NCBI GenBank assembly: GCA_964410945.1
Contig: CAYPJE010000019.1
Location: 1-51,832 of the forward strand
Length of the DNA stretch: 51,832 nt
Source of the DNA: CAYPJE01 sp964410945
Lineage (GTDB): Bacteria > Fidelibacterota > Marinisomatia > Marinisomatales > TCS56
Reading direction: 5' to 3'
A program made the translations under genes and the position numbers. Shown here piece after piece: positions 35,155 through 44,092 of this stretch. The notes under the pieces are model-generated. The model was not told the origin of the DNA and searched no databases. It saw only the letters and a program-made list of their open reading frames with translations. Each line of letters starts with the position of its first letter. Position 1 is the stretch's first letter.

Positions 35155-36044
35155 TCAGGTACGGGGTTTTAATTGTACCAGTACAGCTCCGATTGCCGCC
35201 AGTAAAATACCTCCCAGCTCAAACCAGCTGATTGATTCTCCCAGAAATATCCAGGCCAGAATGGCAATCTGAATCAGCATCGTTCCATTGATGATACTGG
35301 ATTCCATTGCCGTTAAGGTCCGCAGAGTATGATTCCATAGTGTAAACGCCAAAGCTGTGTTGACACCAGCCAGCCAGAACAGGTAGCCATTTTCAGGCTG
35401 ACAGGCGGTAATCCCTGGATTGTCACTCCGGTGGCCAGCAGGATACCTGCACCGATGCCCATACTGACGATTGTCACCGTAAGGGGACTGATTTCACTGG
35501 TGCGGTTAATGCTGCGGCCCAATACGGCTGCGCCTGAATTTGCCAAAACACCGATCAGCATTACTAATAATCCAAGCCCATGGTTTCCGATCAGTGATAC
35601 GGGATGAAAATATAAAACGATACCAATAATAAAGGTGAACACACCAATCCATTGGCGAAGAGTGGGAACTTCTTTGAGTAACCAGATGCCCGATAATGCA
35701 ACTATTAACGGGGTAAAATTCAACAACAGGCTGACTGTAACGGCCGGCAGCAGGCTGAGCCCGAGAAACTGAGCGCCCTGGGTAAGGGTGTAAAATATGA
35801 TCCCCAGTAGGCTTAATTTGATCCAATCGCGGGTGGTGAGGTTATGTATTTCCAACCGTGTCCGGTTATTCAGAGCAAATGGCAGCAGGCAGAGAAACGC
35901 CAGGCTGTATCGAAGTCCGGCAAATGTAAGGGCCGGGATCGAGGCCAAACCAATTTTAATAATTATAAATGATGTCGACCATAGGAATGTGACCAGCAGA
36001 GCCTGTAGAATTACGACGAATCGATTAGTATGCATATTTGTCAA
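35155..36044 (-). pseudogene. EamA (DMT superfamily) transporter, single-base frameshift
   Basis: The gene reads from ATG 36044 leftward as ten-helix drug/metabolite transporter sequence (FLWSTSFIIIKIGLASIPAL, then the second EamA repeat). After VSLK, near 35390-35393, the frame goes wrong. Adding one A to the AAAA run restores NGYLFWLAGVNTALAFTLW and joins it to the C-terminal frame ending QLKPRT at 35155. The repaired protein would be 296 residues, a normal EamA length with both repeats. This is either a real inactivation or a homopolymer sequencing error. Confidence 0.85.
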
Positions 36045-36148
36045 TCTGTGTCAGTGAATTTTGCCGTATGTCCGGTATGAGTATGTTTGCTGAAAATATT
36101 TTTCCCGGTGCCGCTTCTAATATGATACTGGGTCTATAACCGCGGTCG

Positions 36149-36496
36149 TTAATTTCCCCCACCTTCTTTTAACTGCTCATAACCACCGGCGTTGGTAATA
36201 TTTGTATAACCCATGCCCTCAAGGGTATTCTTGGCTATACCGGCTCGACCGCCGCTTCGGCAGTAGATAATAATTACAGCATCCAAATCTGTGGTTACAT
36301 CTATAATTTTCTGACTGACCAGATCATAGGGAATCAGGATTGCACTATCAAGGTGGCCGGCTTTGAATTCCTCGGCGGTCCTTACGTCAATCAGGTATGT
36401 GTCAGGTGCTTCAGTATTTAGGTCGGGAGAAGTCGCACACCCAACCAGCAGGAAAACCAATCCAATCGTTATGATGGTTTTATTCTTTGGCACCAT
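36149..36496 (-). CDS. Rhodanese-domain lipoprotein
   Basis: About 115 residues from ATG 36496; an ATG five codons earlier (36511) is also possible. A signal peptide ends in the lipobox LVGC, suggesting a lipid-anchored periplasmic protein. The rhodanese fold follows: YLIDVRTAEEFKAGHLDSA, and the active loop CRSGGRAG, whose Cys carries the persulfide. The last residues include NAGGYEQLKEGG. Sulfur transfer or thiol handling is likely, but the substrate is unknown. Confidence 0.85.
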   Translation of the reverse strand: MVPKNKTIITIGLVFLLVGCATSPDLNTEAPDTYLIDVRTAEEFKAGHLDSAILIPYDLVSQKIIDVTTDLDAVIIIYCRSGGRAGIAKNTLEGMGYTNITNAGGYEQLKEGGGN

Positions 36497-36517
36497 ATGT
36501 GAGTAAATCATGCCAGG

Positions 36518-37150
36518 CTAAATCCAGCCCAGACCCAGGCCAAAGATGATGATCGCCAGAATATCAACACCATAGATAACACCAAGTGTAGTCAATTGCT
36601 TTTTCACGGTTGTCATATCATGAACCCAGAAAGAAATCAGGAAGAAATGCAAGTAACCGAACAGGAAAATCAGCAATGGTGAATTAATATCCCACCATGA
36701 GTAATCCCAGGTCAGGGCTCCGATCGCGTTCAGCCATAATTCGACTATAACACAGAATGCTGCACCCAGCACAGCAATCAGCAGGCGATTGTTGATTCCC
36801 CAGATTTTCTGCTTTTTATCAAGTATCAGCAATTTACCAAATGCTATCCCGGCAATTGAAAACATAAAGCAGATTTCAATATTCAGTCCCACCAGGATTA
36901 GGTAGGCTGTTTTGGCAGGAGCACCCCAGACCGGAGCATAGTTGGTGAAATGCAGAACGAGAGAATTCCAGATTTCGTTAAACCAGTCCATTCCCCAGAA
37001 TGCCAATCCTGCAAATACGAGTTTCCAGTTTTTCCGCTCGATCTCATTGAAATAGATGTAAACAATAATGGCAAACAATGGAATTACATACCACTGAAAC
37101 TGACTGCCATCACGTAAGATACTTAATGCCTGAGTTGCTGATTCAGTCAT
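36518..37150 (-). CDS. Multi-spanning membrane protein of unknown function
   Basis: 210 residues from the ATG at 37150, chosen because GGAGGGG lies a few bases upstream; a TTG four codons earlier overlaps that site. Six or so hydrophobic segments are visible. Aromatic patches such as FWGMDWFNEIWNSL and LTWDYSWWDINSP stand out. I do not recognise the family. It lies between another unknown membrane gene and the rhodanese lipoprotein, in one apparent transcript. Confidence 0.8.
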   Translation of the reverse strand: MTESATQALSILRDGSQFQWYVIPLFAIIVYIYFNEIERKNWKLVFAGLAFWGMDWFNEIWNSLVLHFTNYAPVWGAPAKTAYLILVGLNIEICFMFSIAGIAFGKLLILDKKQKIWGINNRLLIAVLGAAFCVIVELWLNAIGALTWDYSWWDINSPLLIFLFGYLHFFLISFWVHDMTTVKKQLTTLGVIYGVDILAIIIFGLGLGWI

Positions 37151-37209
37151 TTTCCCCTCCAATCAAATCTGATTAGTTATTAATCTGTTTTCAAATATAC
37201 AGATGCCAT

Positions 37210-37887
37210 TTAGTCTTTGGTAATAACGCGTTCCCGCCAATGAAGCCAGATATACAGTAATCCGGCAAGTCCGATTATCATCTCCAGAAATTCGGATGAT
37301 TTCATCATCACCCAGTCGAAACCTCGCCCCAGGGAATAATAATCATTGATCAGATCGATGCTGGCATGGACTGCAATTATAACAAACCATGATGCTAATA
37401 TGGCCGGAACTGCCACCGGCCTCAAGACTTGAATTCTTGTGAATAAAATCCCGATAATTCCGCCATATCCGAATATAACACGCAGGATTTCAGTTGATCC
37501 CTGCAAATCGCCGATATTGTGCAGGGTTGTTTCACCCTGCCGGTTCACCTCCTTCAGAATATCAGGTGTTTGGAAACCAAAGAACCATTGTCCCCAGGCA
37601 ATTTCTTCCATCGCCACAATAAAAAGCGCCAGAGTTATAAATCCCAGGAAAATGGAAACCCAGGCTGGTTCACCGTTATGGCGGGTAGTTTTGACCAGTA
37701 ATATTCCCAGTAAGCTGGCCATGAATAAAAACAGGAAAGTCAACAGTTCGACGGGATGGTTTTCCTTCAGCATCCAAAGTGTAAATGATTTCCAGGGGGA
37801 AATAAGTAATCCGGACAGACACAGCAGCATCAACACTGCTGGAGCTGTAATTATTGTATATCTTGCTGCTGGTGTCAGTGGTTTCAT
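37210..37887 (-). CDS. Membrane protein of unknown function with an EEIAWGQ motif
   Basis: 225 residues with about six predicted membrane spans (11-30, 45-65, 77-95, 136-150, 157-178, 200-217). Between spans three and four lies MEEIAWGQWFFGFQTP (93-108) followed by RQGETTLHN (116-124), a conserved-looking block that suggests an active or ligand site at the membrane surface. I have seen similar uncharacterised bacterial proteins but can give no function. It begins four bases after the DUF1684 gene. Confidence 0.8.
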   Translation of the reverse strand: MKPLTPAARYTIITAPAVLMLLCLSGLLISPWKSFTLWMLKENHPVELLTFLFLFMASLLGILLVKTTRHNGEPAWVSIFLGFITLALFIVAMEEIAWGQWFFGFQTPDILKEVNRQGETTLHNIGDLQGSTEILRVIFGYGGIIGILFTRIQVLRPVAVPAILASWFVIIAVHASIDLINDYYSLGRGFDWVMMKSSEFLEMIIGLAGLLYIWLHWRERVITKD

Positions 37888-37891
37888 TTTA

Positions 37892-38788
37892 TCAATGGTC
37901 TCCGAATTTCTTTTCGCCAGCCTTGATCGCTACCGGTAGAAAATTCTGAATAGGGGGCAGGGGGCAGGTGGCGTATTCACTGAAGGCACAGGGTGGATTA
38001 TAAGCCCGATTGAAATCAATAGTTGTTTTCCCATCCGCTCCGGGGGCCGGAACCGATAAATACCGGCCGGCGCCGTACGATTCATTCCCGCTGGTTTTAT
38101 CGGCGAAAACCAGGAAATAACTGCTGTCACCGGGACTGGCAAGCGGATCGAGCCTCATTAACCGATCGTTGATTTGGAACTCCAGCGCCCCGGGGCAGGG
38201 ACTGTCATTCACCTGTCCCAGAACATTGGCGATTGGTATGTTTTTTGGTGGATCATATGGTATAAGGGTGGCTTCAACCCGGAAGCTGGTATTAACCGGA
38301 AATCGTTCGATACCATGAAAATCCTGAAGCTGGGGATGTTGACTGTCCTTTAACCGTACACCATACCGATCACCGCGTTTTATAACATGCCAGCTGAGTG
38401 TACCCCAGGATAGTGGATTCTGCTTTCCCTTCGATTCATCCTGTATTTGAACTCTACCGGTGATTTTAAGCTGTCCCCGGTTGATGGTTATATCATCGTT
38501 GGTGGTGACCCAAATGCTGTCACCGGATTTTGTAAAATATCCCATATCGGCTGGTGCTTTTCCTTTCGGAAACACAATGTCGTTGGAGGGATCTGATCCG
38601 AAACTGTTTTCACCATCTTTTAGCCAGAATAAACCGGCTAGAGAAAGCCAACTGTCCGGTTTTTTAAGGTTATCTATACGTTGGTTGTGCCAGTTGTCGA
38701 CAGAAATCTTATAGGCGGTAGTGTCAATTGAATCTTGTGCCATACCTAGGCCGGATAGAAAAATTAGTAATTTTGCATAATTCCCCAT
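37892..38788 (-). CDS. DUF1684 family secreted protein
   Basis: 298 residues. A short N-terminal hydrophobic signal leads to WHNQRIDNLKKPDSWLSLAGLFWLKDGENSFG, typical of DUF1684. Near the C-terminus is the family hallmark DFNRAYNPPCAFSEYATCPL, with conserved cysteines, followed by PPIQNFLPVAIKAGEK. The biochemical role is unknown. GAGGGT precedes the ATG. It is the first gene of a leftward run through to the EamA gene. Confidence 0.9.
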   Translation of the reverse strand: MGNYAKLLIFLSGLGMAQDSIDTTAYKISVDNWHNQRIDNLKKPDSWLSLAGLFWLKDGENSFGSDPSNDIVFPKGKAPADMGYFTKSGDSIWVTTNDDITINRGQLKITGRVQIQDESKGKQNPLSWGTLSWHVIKRGDRYGVRLKDSQHPQLQDFHGIERFPVNTSFRVEATLIPYDPPKNIPIANVLGQVNDSPCPGALEFQINDRLMRLDPLASPGDSSYFLVFADKTSGNESYGAGRYLSVPAPGADGKTTIDFNRAYNPPCAFSEYATCPLPPIQNFLPVAIKAGEKKFGDH

Positions 38789-38986
38789 ACTACCCTCAGT
38801 TTAGTTGCTATAAAGTTAGTAATGAAGTACATTTATTTGATATAGTGATGTGCTGCGAATAATTTATACATCCATTTCCATTTCATATTGATCAAGGAAA
38901 AATGTAAATCCGTTATTAACGGTGATTTGTCCATAACCAATGAATATTTTCTCCGTAAGCGATTGGAAATTTGTAATTTTTACGGA

Positions 38987-39931
38987 ATGATGCAGCATAA
39001 AAATTCAATTCTTACTATTATCGGCCCGACGGCCGTTGGAAAGACGGGTTTAGCGATAGAACTAGCCCATCGGCTGGCTGGTGAAATTATCGGCCTGGAT
39101 TCGCGGCAGATTTATACCGGCATGGCAGTCGGAACCGCTCAACCCACCCCGGAAGAACAAAGTCTGGTACCCCATCATCTGATTGCTTTTCGTTCACCTG
39201 ATCAGAAAATAACTGCCGGGGAGTTTGCTGGCCTGGTTGCCGCCGTAGTCGAAGATGTCGGCAGCCGGGGGAAACAACCCATCCTTTGCGGCGGCGCTGG
39301 CTTGTATTTTCGGGCCATTTCTCAGGGTATTTTCGATGCCAGTGACAGCAACCTTGATATCCGGACGCGACTTGAACAAGAGTATGATGAACTGGGTGCC
39401 CAAGCGCTCCTCGACCGTATTACCGCAGTCGATTCCGAGTATGCAGCAAAGATTCACCCTAACAACCGTAAAAGACTGATCCGATCATTGGAGATTTACG
39501 AAATGACCGGTCAACCTCCGTCCGTGCACTTTAAGCAGCAGCCTGTCAGGAAGTATCCATTTCGTCTGTACAGCCTGCTACTGGTGCGGCCAATGGAGGA
39601 AATTGAACGGAGAATCAGGAGACGAACCGAAATGATGTTGCGATCAGGATGGCTGGAGGAAACCCGGAAGCTGATGATCAATCGATCTTCTGAGAAATTT
39701 CATGCCCTTGATTCGATCGGGTATAAGGAAATTGCCGATCATCTGGATGGAAAGATTTCATATGATCAAATGATGGCTCTGATTAATCTCAGGACTCGCC
39801 AGTATGCCAAACGTCAATTAACCTGGTTCAAGAAGGAACCCATCGATCAAATTGTGGATATGTCTGAAGAATATGATGTAGATAATATAATCGACAGATT
39901 TATCGAAGCGAATCAACAGATACCGGATTGA
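38987..39931 (+). CDS. miaA: tRNA dimethylallyltransferase
   Basis: 314 residues from ATG 38987 (ATG 38990 also possible); the frame is open for 33 codons upstream, but that part is not homologous. The P-loop GPTAVGKT is at 13-20, followed by GLDSRQIYTGMAVGTAQP and GGAGLYFRAI. The C-terminal part has IGYKEIADHLDGK and LRTRQYAKRQLTWFK. It adds the isopentenyl group to A37 of tRNAs reading UNN codons, including tRNA-Trp at 286-358. It is the only + gene between the two leftward runs. Confidence 0.97.
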   Translation: MMQHKNSILTIIGPTAVGKTGLAIELAHRLAGEIIGLDSRQIYTGMAVGTAQPTPEEQSLVPHHLIAFRSPDQKITAGEFAGLVAAVVEDVGSRGKQPILCGGAGLYFRAISQGIFDASDSNLDIRTRLEQEYDELGAQALLDRITAVDSEYAAKIHPNNRKRLIRSLEIYEMTGQPPSVHFKQQPVRKYPFRLYSLLLVRPMEEIERRIRRRTEMMLRSGWLEETRKLMINRSSEKFHALDSIGYKEIADHLDGKISYDQMMALINLRTRQYAKRQLTWFKKEPIDQIVDMSEEYDVDNIIDRFIEANQQIPD

Positions 39932-39936
39932 TTTGG

Positions 39937-40620
39937 TTAATTTAGAAGAACCAGCAATTCTTCCAGTTGCCGGATTATATAGGTAGGATTAATTGGAAGG
40001 TTATTGTTTTTATTCCGGTAATTGAACCAGCAGGTATCAATTCCGAAATCGGTCCCACCCTTGATGTCCGATTCCAGCCGATCACCGATCATCAATACCT
40101 CAGATTTGGACGGATTGCCGATTACCTCAAATGCCGTCTTAAAAAAGCGTGGATCAGGTTTGGCGGCACCAATTTCTTCGGAGATGATAAGATGGTCAAA
40201 ATAGGCCTTCAATTTCGAACCATTCAGTCGCGCCCGTTGCACCTCCTGTAAGCCATTGGTCAGTATGGCCAGCCCATAGCGACCATGGAGTTTCTTGATC
40301 AGTTGTTCCGCACCCGGTACCAGAAAGTAACCGGTTCCAAGTGTCAACAGATACTGATCACTGAATTTCGCCGGATCGCAATCAACCCTGATTTCATTGA
40401 ATAACAGTCGAAAACGTTCAGACCGGAGTTCACCCTGTGTGATCCGTCCTGCCTCAAGATCCTGCCAGATCATTGAATTAATACGGCGGTAATTGATCAG
40501 GTAGTTGCTCCTGTATTGCAAGTCGAATTGAGCGAAAGTCTGCTCGAGACTGTAAGCTTCCGCCAGGTCATAATCGAACAGTGTATCATCGGCATCAAAG
40601 AGCAGCCATTTATAAGACAT
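39937..40620 (-). CDS. HAD-superfamily phosphatase, YjjG-like nucleotidase
   Basis: 227 residues. HAD motif I is FDADDTLFD (nucleophile D9, acid/base D11), motif II is AILTNG, the lysine is in AAKPDPRFF, and motif IV is MIGDRLESDIKGG. The helical cap between motifs I and II matches the YjjG/YfnB type, which removes phosphate from pyrimidine or non-canonical nucleotides. The exact substrate cannot be read from the sequence. It converges on miaA with a five-base gap and no obvious terminator. Confidence 0.9.
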   Translation of the reverse strand: MSYKWLLFDADDTLFDYDLAEAYSLEQTFAQFDLQYRSNYLINYRRINSMIWQDLEAGRITQGELRSERFRLLFNEIRVDCDPAKFSDQYLLTLGTGYFLVPGAEQLIKKLHGRYGLAILTNGLQEVQRARLNGSKLKAYFDHLIISEEIGAAKPDPRFFKTAFEVIGNPSKSEVLMIGDRLESDIKGGTDFGIDTCWFNYRNKNNNLPINPTYIIRQLEELLVLLN

Positions 40621-40628
40621 CTAAATTC

Positions 40629-41117
40629 CTATTCTTTGGGAAATGAGAAATGCATCTGGGTATGCACCCATTTTCCATTTCGTTTTTCGACGATCCCCGT
40701 CCAGCGTACATCGTGCCAGCCACTTGGTTTTCCATCCCATTCGATCAGGTCATCCAACCGGCAATAGTACCAGGCCACATTTCCTGATCCGGAGAGTATA
40801 ATCTCCAGATTCTTTACTTCAAAATGGGTAGCCTTAAAGCGCGGATCAAGCCAGAATTCATTGGCGAATTCAGCGAAGGCAGTAAAACCTTTTAACTCAG
40901 AATTATCCGGATTGATAATATGCAGGTTCTCATCCTGGGCGATGACACTGTAAAGTAAGTCTACATCCTTATTTGTTGCCCAGCCAATAGCATCGTTTAC
41001 GACACGTTCGATCGATGCTATTTCATTCTTATCCATAATTCCCTCATTACATGATAGTAATATAAAGCTGCTGACTACCGGCAGGAAATTAATACTCAGT
41101 GAAATGTACTTCATCAT
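40629..41117 (-). CDS. NTF2-like (SnoaL/DUF4440-type) lipoprotein
   Basis: 162 residues from ATG 41117; an upstream in-frame ATG at 41183 would run into the LysE gene and place the signal internally. The N-terminal signal ends with the lipobox LLSC. The rest is a cone-fold NTF2-like domain: VNDAIGWATNKDVDLLYSVIAQD, then WYYCRLDDLIEWDGKPSGWHDVRWTG-type strands and GKWVHTQMHFSF. Such proteins can be enzymes or binding proteins, and no catalytic residue can be assigned. Confidence 0.8.
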   Translation of the reverse strand: MMKYISLSINFLPVVSSFILLSCNEGIMDKNEIASIERVVNDAIGWATNKDVDLLYSVIAQDENLHIINPDNSELKGFTAFAEFANEFWLDPRFKATHFEVKNLEIILSGSGNVAWYYCRLDDLIEWDGKPSGWHDVRWTGIVEKRNGKWVHTQMHFSFPKE

Positions 41118-41131
41118 AAACTCAGGTTTTG

Positions 41132-41740
41132 TTATGGAAATACCAGTGAAAGGGCGATTGACCACATCACGCAACCGATGCAAATATCGAGGATCCGCCA
41201 GGCGATCGGCTTGGTAAACAGCGGTCCCAGGTAGGCGGCACCATATCCAAGCAAGAAGAACCAGATGAAGGAAGCCATGATTGCCCCGGTTCCAAACCAG
41301 ATCCGTTCCGGTACCGGGAACTGTCCGCCAATGCTGCCTAGTAACACTAGTGTATCAAGGTAGACATGCGGGTTCAATAAACTTACTGCGAGAGTTGCCA
41401 GAAGCGTTGACTGTAAATTGTTTCTGCTCTGGTCAGTAGTTTCAAGCACCCTAGTGCGAAATGCGGAATGGAAGGCCCGAAGACCATAAAGAATCAGAAA
41501 AAGTGCACCACCCCAGGTTGCCACTCGTATTAACAGTGAACTTGATGCTATCAGGGATCCAATTCCACCGATTCCGACAATGATCAGGAGTGTGTCACAC
41601 AGGCTGCAAATCAGGACGATTGGGAAAACATGCTTTTTTCGGATACCCTGTGAAAGTACAAAAGCGTTCTGGGCACCAATGGCGATAATCAGACTGGCAC
41701 CAAGACCTAGCCCTTTAAGGAATGGCAGGGTGTGCGGCAA
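41132..41740 (-). CDS. LysE/ArgO family amino-acid exporter
   Basis: 202 residues with six hydrophobic segments. The family signature IIAIGAQNAFVLSQGIRK is at the N-terminus, and SLLNPHVYLDTLVLLGSIGG is in the middle, both closely matching ArgO/LysE. These carriers export basic amino acids. It follows the sulfatase gene by ten bases and precedes the NTF2-like lipoprotein by 14. No LysG/ArgP-type regulator is adjacent. Confidence 0.92.
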   Translation of the reverse strand: MPHTLPFLKGLGLGASLIIAIGAQNAFVLSQGIRKKHVFPIVLICSLCDTLLIIVGIGGIGSLIASSSLLIRVATWGGALFLILYGLRAFHSAFRTRVLETTDQSRNNLQSTLLATLAVSLLNPHVYLDTLVLLGSIGGQFPVPERIWFGTGAIMASFIWFFLLGYGAAYLGPLFTKPIAWRILDICIGCVMWSIALSLVFP

Positions 41741-41750
41741 TGAGGACTGC

Positions 41751-43340
41751 CTAACTCACCTCAATATTAGTATCTTCGTACTTCTCCTGAAGTTTGCTGA
41801 GCTCCTGCTTAAGCTGTTCCTGTATTTCCAGGTAGGCTTCCTGGCCGTAGACGTTATTTAATTCATTGGGATCAACTTTCAAATCATACAGCTCCCAGAG
41901 ATCGACATCGTGATAGAAGTGAATGAGTTTATAGCGATCGGTACGTATTCCGTAATGTTGTTTCACATCGTGCCAGCCATGGGGATATTCATAATAATGG
42001 TAATAAACGCTTTCTCGCCAGTCCTCCGGATTTTTATTACCCACCAGTGGCCGGAATGATTCTCCTTGAATCTCATCCGGGATTGACACCCCGGCATAGT
42101 CCAGGAAGGTCGGTGCAAAATCCAGGTTCATTACCATCTGGTCCAGTACCTGTCCGGAATTGATCTCATTGGGATAGGACATTACCAGGGGCATACCAAG
42201 TGATTCCTCATACATGAAGCGTTTGTCATACCAGCCATGTTCGCCGAGGTAAAAACCCTGATCGGAGGTATAGATTATGATTGTATCGTTGGCCAGGTCG
42301 TTATCATCCAGGTAATCAAGAATCCGTCCGATATTTTCATCCACGGAAAGAATGCAGCGCAGGTAATCCTTCATATACTGCTGGTATTTCCATTCCAGGA
42401 GTTCTTTGCCTTCCAGCTTGGCAGCCTTGAATTCTTCATTAATTTTATTGTAATGCGCATCCCAGGCGGCCCGTTGCTTCTCGGTCAAATGATTGTAGGC
42501 ATTGGCCCAGCTGTCAGGTGCTGTTTTGCCAAACGCTTTCTTCCCACCGGAGCCGGTCTCATGATCGTAATACCCGGGATTCAGTTTCATATCAAATGAC
42601 AGGTACATATCATCGATCCGCATATCGGCGGTACCTGCTGTTTGTTCACGGGTGCGGTAGTCGTCATAGAATGTGTCTGGCAGGGGGATATCCTCTGTGA
42701 ATTTATCCAGATGTTTGGTATCGGGCATCCAGTTACGGTGGGGAGCCTTATGATGTACGAGGAGGCAGAAAGGTTTATTTGTGTCGCGCTCATCCAGATT
42801 ATTCAGTGCCAGATCGGTAATGATATTGGTGGTGTAGCCAGTGAAATCGGTCATCTCACCATTAACATTCAATTTCGGATTATAATAGCCACCCTGGCCC
42901 TTCAATATCTTGTAGTCATCAAATCCGGTCGGTTCGGTTTTCAGGTGCCATTTTCCTATAATTCCGGTCTGGTATCCAGCCTTTTGAAGCAATTTGGGAA
43001 AGGTCACCTGGGAGCCATCGAATTGATCGCGATTATCACGCAGGCCGTTTTTATGGCTGTACTTGCCAGTTAACATGGTAGCCCGGCTGGGACCACAGAT
43101 TGAATTGGTGACAAAACTGTTGTTGAAACGCACACCGTTCGTCGCAATGCGATCAATATTCGGTGTCTGAATCAATTTACTGCCGTAGCAGCTGATTGCC
43201 TGTTCGGCATGGTCGTCACTCATGATAAACAGGATGTTGGGCTGTCTGGTTCGGCTGCAGGAGGTGTACAGGCCCGGTAATGTCAAAACTACAGTACCAA
43301 CTCCGACCTGTTTAATGAATTCACGACGTGTATGCGACAT
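41751..43340 (-). CDS. Tat-exported sulfatase, cysteine type
   Basis: 529 residues. The N-terminus has a twin-arginine signal (RREFIK) with a hydrophobic stretch and a Cys at 28. Metal residues D42/D43 (MSDDH) and the activation motif CGPSRATMLTG (C82) mark a formylglycine sulfatase; C82 needs oxidation by FGE or an anaerobic maturase. KAPHRNWMP, DENIGRILDYLDD and TSDQGFYLGEHGWYDKRFMYEE are further family blocks. It resembles glycan sulfatases acting on sulfated polysaccharides, but the substrate is unknown. No maturase is in the window. Confidence 0.95.
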   Translation of the reverse strand: MSHTRREFIKQVGVGTVVLTLPGLYTSCSRTRQPNILFIMSDDHAEQAISCYGSKLIQTPNIDRIATNGVRFNNSFVTNSICGPSRATMLTGKYSHKNGLRDNRDQFDGSQVTFPKLLQKAGYQTGIIGKWHLKTEPTGFDDYKILKGQGGYYNPKLNVNGEMTDFTGYTTNIITDLALNNLDERDTNKPFCLLVHHKAPHRNWMPDTKHLDKFTEDIPLPDTFYDDYRTREQTAGTADMRIDDMYLSFDMKLNPGYYDHETGSGGKKAFGKTAPDSWANAYNHLTEKQRAAWDAHYNKINEEFKAAKLEGKELLEWKYQQYMKDYLRCILSVDENIGRILDYLDDNDLANDTIIIYTSDQGFYLGEHGWYDKRFMYEESLGMPLVMSYPNEINSGQVLDQMVMNLDFAPTFLDYAGVSIPDEIQGESFRPLVGNKNPEDWRESVYYHYYEYPHGWHDVKQHYGIRTDRYKLIHFYHDVDLWELYDLKVDPNELNNVYGQEAYLEIQEQLKQELSKLQEKYEDTNIEVS

Positions 43341-43371
43341 AATAATCCTTGGTTAATTAAAACAAATTTAG

Positions 43372-44064
43372 TTACGGATGATGGTATAATTCATTCAACA
43401 AAGGTGCTAATATGGAATTCCATTTTTCGTATCCGGCATCATTCAGATGCAGTTGGTCGTTAAGGAAATATTTTTTGGCTGGCCGGCCGAACCCGCTGAT
43501 TAACGGTGATGCCAGATCAATATTGTAAAAGTTTGCATTCTGGCTGTTATAGGAATTTATCTGCTGATTTACAGCTGCCATATTTTCCCAGTGCTGCCAG
43601 CGGCTTTTACTGGGTTTTATTGGAACAAAAATCAGTTTTGTCTTTGGTAGATCGCGGGCGATTTTTTCCACTAACGTCAAATAATCGTTATAGACCTGTG
43701 TTATGGATTTGCCGGCTGCCACATCATTATCCCCAACGTACAGGACAATCAGCTGTGGATTATATTTTTTTATCACACTATCATAGAAATAGATCACATC
43801 GGAAAAATGAGCACCTCCGAAACCGCGGTTGATTATTGGATATTCAGGAAAAGCAGCGCTGGTTTTCCACAGGCGGATACTGGAACTGCCCACAAACAGG
43901 ATAGCGTCTTCGGGGAAGCTGTTTTTCCGGTCCCAGTTGAGGAAATTATCAATCGATTCGGCATAACGGCCTGGATCGGGATCGGGTGTGTTTATATCCG
44001 CAGCAATCGCAATTGACTGAAAAGTAATCAATAGGAAAATGATAAGTGCTTTTGAATGGGACAT
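43372..44064 (-). CDS. Secreted SGNH/GDSL hydrolase
   Basis: 230 residues with a signal peptide (about 1-22). SGNH blocks are visible: FVGSSSIR (nucleophile S61 likely), NRGFGG (Gly), YVGDNDVAAG (N113) and NDQLHLNDAGY (D203, H206). Such esterases can deacetylate sugars or cleave lipids. Its place just upstream of the sulfatase suggests joint action on a decorated polysaccharide; that is inference from neighbourhood. Confidence 0.92.
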   Translation of the reverse strand: MSHSKALIIFLLITFQSIAIAADINTPDPDPGRYAESIDNFLNWDRKNSFPEDAILFVGSSSIRLWKTSAAFPEYPIINRGFGGAHFSDVIYFYDSVIKKYNPQLIVLYVGDNDVAAGKSITQVYNDYLTLVEKIARDLPKTKLIFVPIKPSKSRWQHWENMAAVNQQINSYNSQNANFYNIDLASPLISGFGRPAKKYFLNDQLHLNDAGYEKWNSILAPLLNELYHHP

Positions 44065-44092
44065 GTCGCCTCCTGCTTGTTTAAATCTATAT

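Noticed and set aside
38888..38986. 33-codon N-terminal extension of miaA
   Set aside because: MiaA proteins begin shortly before the P-loop; the extension has no homology and a GTP/ATP-fold start fits the ATG at 38987.
39932..39936. Shared terminator between convergent miaA and the HAD phosphatase gene
   Set aside because: The gap has five bases and no hairpin with a T run was found in the flanking coding ends.
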